This document shows, piece by piece, positions 4,491 to 5,275 of a stretch of DNA of 5,275 nucleotides. The DNA is from Lachnospiraceae bacterium (lineage in GTDB: Bacteria; Bacillota; Clostridia; Lachnospirales; Lachnospiraceae): positions 1 through 5,275 of the forward strand of contig DNAD01000031.1 of NCBI GenBank assembly GCA_003484785.1, given 5' to 3'. The notes under the pieces are model-generated. The model did not search any database. It worked only from the letters and a program-made list of their open reading frames with translations, and was not told the DNA's origin. The translations under genes and the position numbers were made by a program. Position 1 is the first letter of the stretch; each line of letters opens with the position of its first letter.

Positions 4491-5275
4491 TCACCGATCA
4501 CTTCCTGCATGCAGGCCGCCCTCAGCGCCCGCCTTAACATCGCTGCCCGTGAATGGTGACTTTTTTAATATGATATGTACGATCTCCGCTTTGTTATTGA
4601 CTCTTAACGGGATGGTATGGGTGCCTATCCCGCGGCTTAGTATCATGGTCGAGCTTCCTTCGTGAAACATGCCGCAATCATACTTCGGAAACAGCTTAAG
4701 CTGCGGCGATATGACTCCGCCAAGGAAGGGCAGCCTTACTATGCCCCCGTGAACATGGCCTGAAAGCACAAGATCCGGCTTCCACTCGGCATACTGCTCA
4801 AACCTGTCGGGGAAATGAGCCAGCAGAACGGAAAACCTGTCACTGTTGACCTTTCCGAATATATTCTCAAGATATCCCTCCGGCAGCTTGAGATCCCTGA
4901 TCTTGCGGTAATATTTCAGCTCCAGGGAGAGCCCGTACAAAATGATCCCGGCCTCTTCAATGGACATGCTCTCATTATCAAGGATATTCACGCCGAGCTT
5001 TAAAAGCGACGATATATATTTCCCGTAGGCCTTTCCTGCCTTTCCCGGAGATTGTCTGAGCTTCTCCTCGTGATTTCCCAGACCGTAATAAACCGGGTAC
5101 TTCTGCCGGAGCCTTTCGATGAAAGACAAGGTAACCGAAAAGCCGGGTACTGACCCTTCGCCTGCCGTTACCATATCACCGGCGAAAAATACCGCGTCAG
5201 GGTTTATCTCGTCTATCATCTCAAGGACCCGGGAGTTATCCCCTCCGTGCGCCGTCTCATGCAGATCCGACAGCA
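4491..5275 (-). CDS. YkuE/YaeI-type metallophosphoesterase (5' end cut by window edge)
   Basis: This calcineurin-like phosphodiesterase would hydrolyse phosphoester bonds using two metal ions; the natural substrate is unknown. The reading frame stays open to the right edge, so an ATG at 5217-5219 is internal and not the start. Counting visible residues from the edge, the metal-site motifs appear in order: DLH (3-5, in LSDLHE), GD (32-33, in FFAGDMV), GNHE (66-69), AHFPD (152-156, H153) and GHVHGG (172-177). The closing SRGIGTHTIPLRVNNKAEI is typical of YkuE-like proteins. All metal ligands of the superfamily are therefore present. About 260 residues are visible. Family members usually have a further N-terminal part, often with a membrane anchor or signal sequence, which would lie outside the window. 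The C-terminus adds a Gly/Ala/His-rich tail beyond the usual final strand. Its placement upstream of scpA suggests possible co-transcription, with no known functional link. Confidence 0.9.
   Translation of the reverse strand, partial: LSDLHETAHGGDNSRVLEMIDEINPDAVFFAGDMVTAGEGSVPGFSVTLSFIERLRQKYPVYYGLGNHEEKLRQSPGKAGKAYGKYISSLLKLGVNILDNESMSIEEAGIILYGLSLELKYYRKIRDLKLPEGYLENIFGKVNSDRFSVLLAHFPDRFEQYAEWKPDLVLSGHVHGGIVRLPFLGGVISPQLKLFPKYDCGMFHEGSSTMILSRGIGTHTIPLRVNNKAEIVHIILKKSPFTGSDVKAGAEGGLHAGSDR

Noticed and set aside
2770..4496. Recurrence of GTTCAC in several intergenic elements (near 2770, 2925, 4444 and 4489)
   Set aside because: A six-base word recurring four times with different flanks and contexts is weak evidence; one copy is inside a terminator loop and one spans a stop codon region.
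1..5275. CRISPR arrays, insertion sequences, tRNA or rRNA genes
   Set aside because: No regularly spaced repeats, transposase-like protein, terminal inverted repeats or structural RNA signatures were found; coding density and strand are uniform.

Overview
All six genes lie on the minus strand, so biological order runs from high to low coordinates. The proteins resemble those of anaerobic Clostridia, most likely Lachnospiraceae (Butyrivibrio, Roseburia or relatives). The reasons are a gene set for a biotin-dependent, membrane-bound decarboxylase with an unusual lipoprotein-type OadG subunit, a Gram-positive scpA-scpB pair, and strong GGAGG-type ribosome binding sites. This placement is inferred from protein character, not from a database search.

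Region 1 (5275 to 2909) is a housekeeping cluster. A YkuE/YaeI-type metallophosphoesterase runs off the right edge and has lost its extreme N-terminus. After 81 nt holding a strong palindromic hairpin come scpA and scpB, which encode the kleisin and winged-helix partners of the SMC chromosome-condensation complex. A short stem-loop with a T-run, beginning at the scpB stop codon, probably ends this transcript.

Region 2 (about 2908 to 2642) is a non-coding leader of nearly 300 nt. It has a good extended -10 promoter (TGC-TATAAT) about 190 nt before the next gene. Between promoter and gene lies a nested set of inverted repeats. As RNA they can form three stacked stems whose apical loop is complementary to an upstream internal loop, a possible pseudoknot. 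This is the most interesting non-coding signal in the window: a candidate cis-regulatory RNA or, alternatively, a two-half-site operator.

Region 3 (2641 to 15) is an operon of three tightly spaced genes (gaps of 23 and 30 nt): an acyl-CoA carboxyltransferase (alpha subunit), an OadG-family small membrane subunit carrying a lipoprotein-like extracytoplasmic domain, and a biotin carrier protein with a Pro/Ala/Lys linker. In known Na+-pumping decarboxylases (methylmalonyl-CoA, glutaconyl-CoA or malonate/oxaloacetate types) the alpha subunit moves CO2 from the substrate to biotin. The biotin carrier takes it to a multi-spanning beta subunit, which decarboxylates carboxybiotin and exports Na+, and the OadG-type subunit holds the complex together. 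The beta-subunit gene is not in the window and would be expected just beyond the left edge. No biotin carboxylase is visible, which fits a decarboxylase better than an ATP-dependent carboxylase, but the acyl-CoA substrate cannot be read from this sequence.
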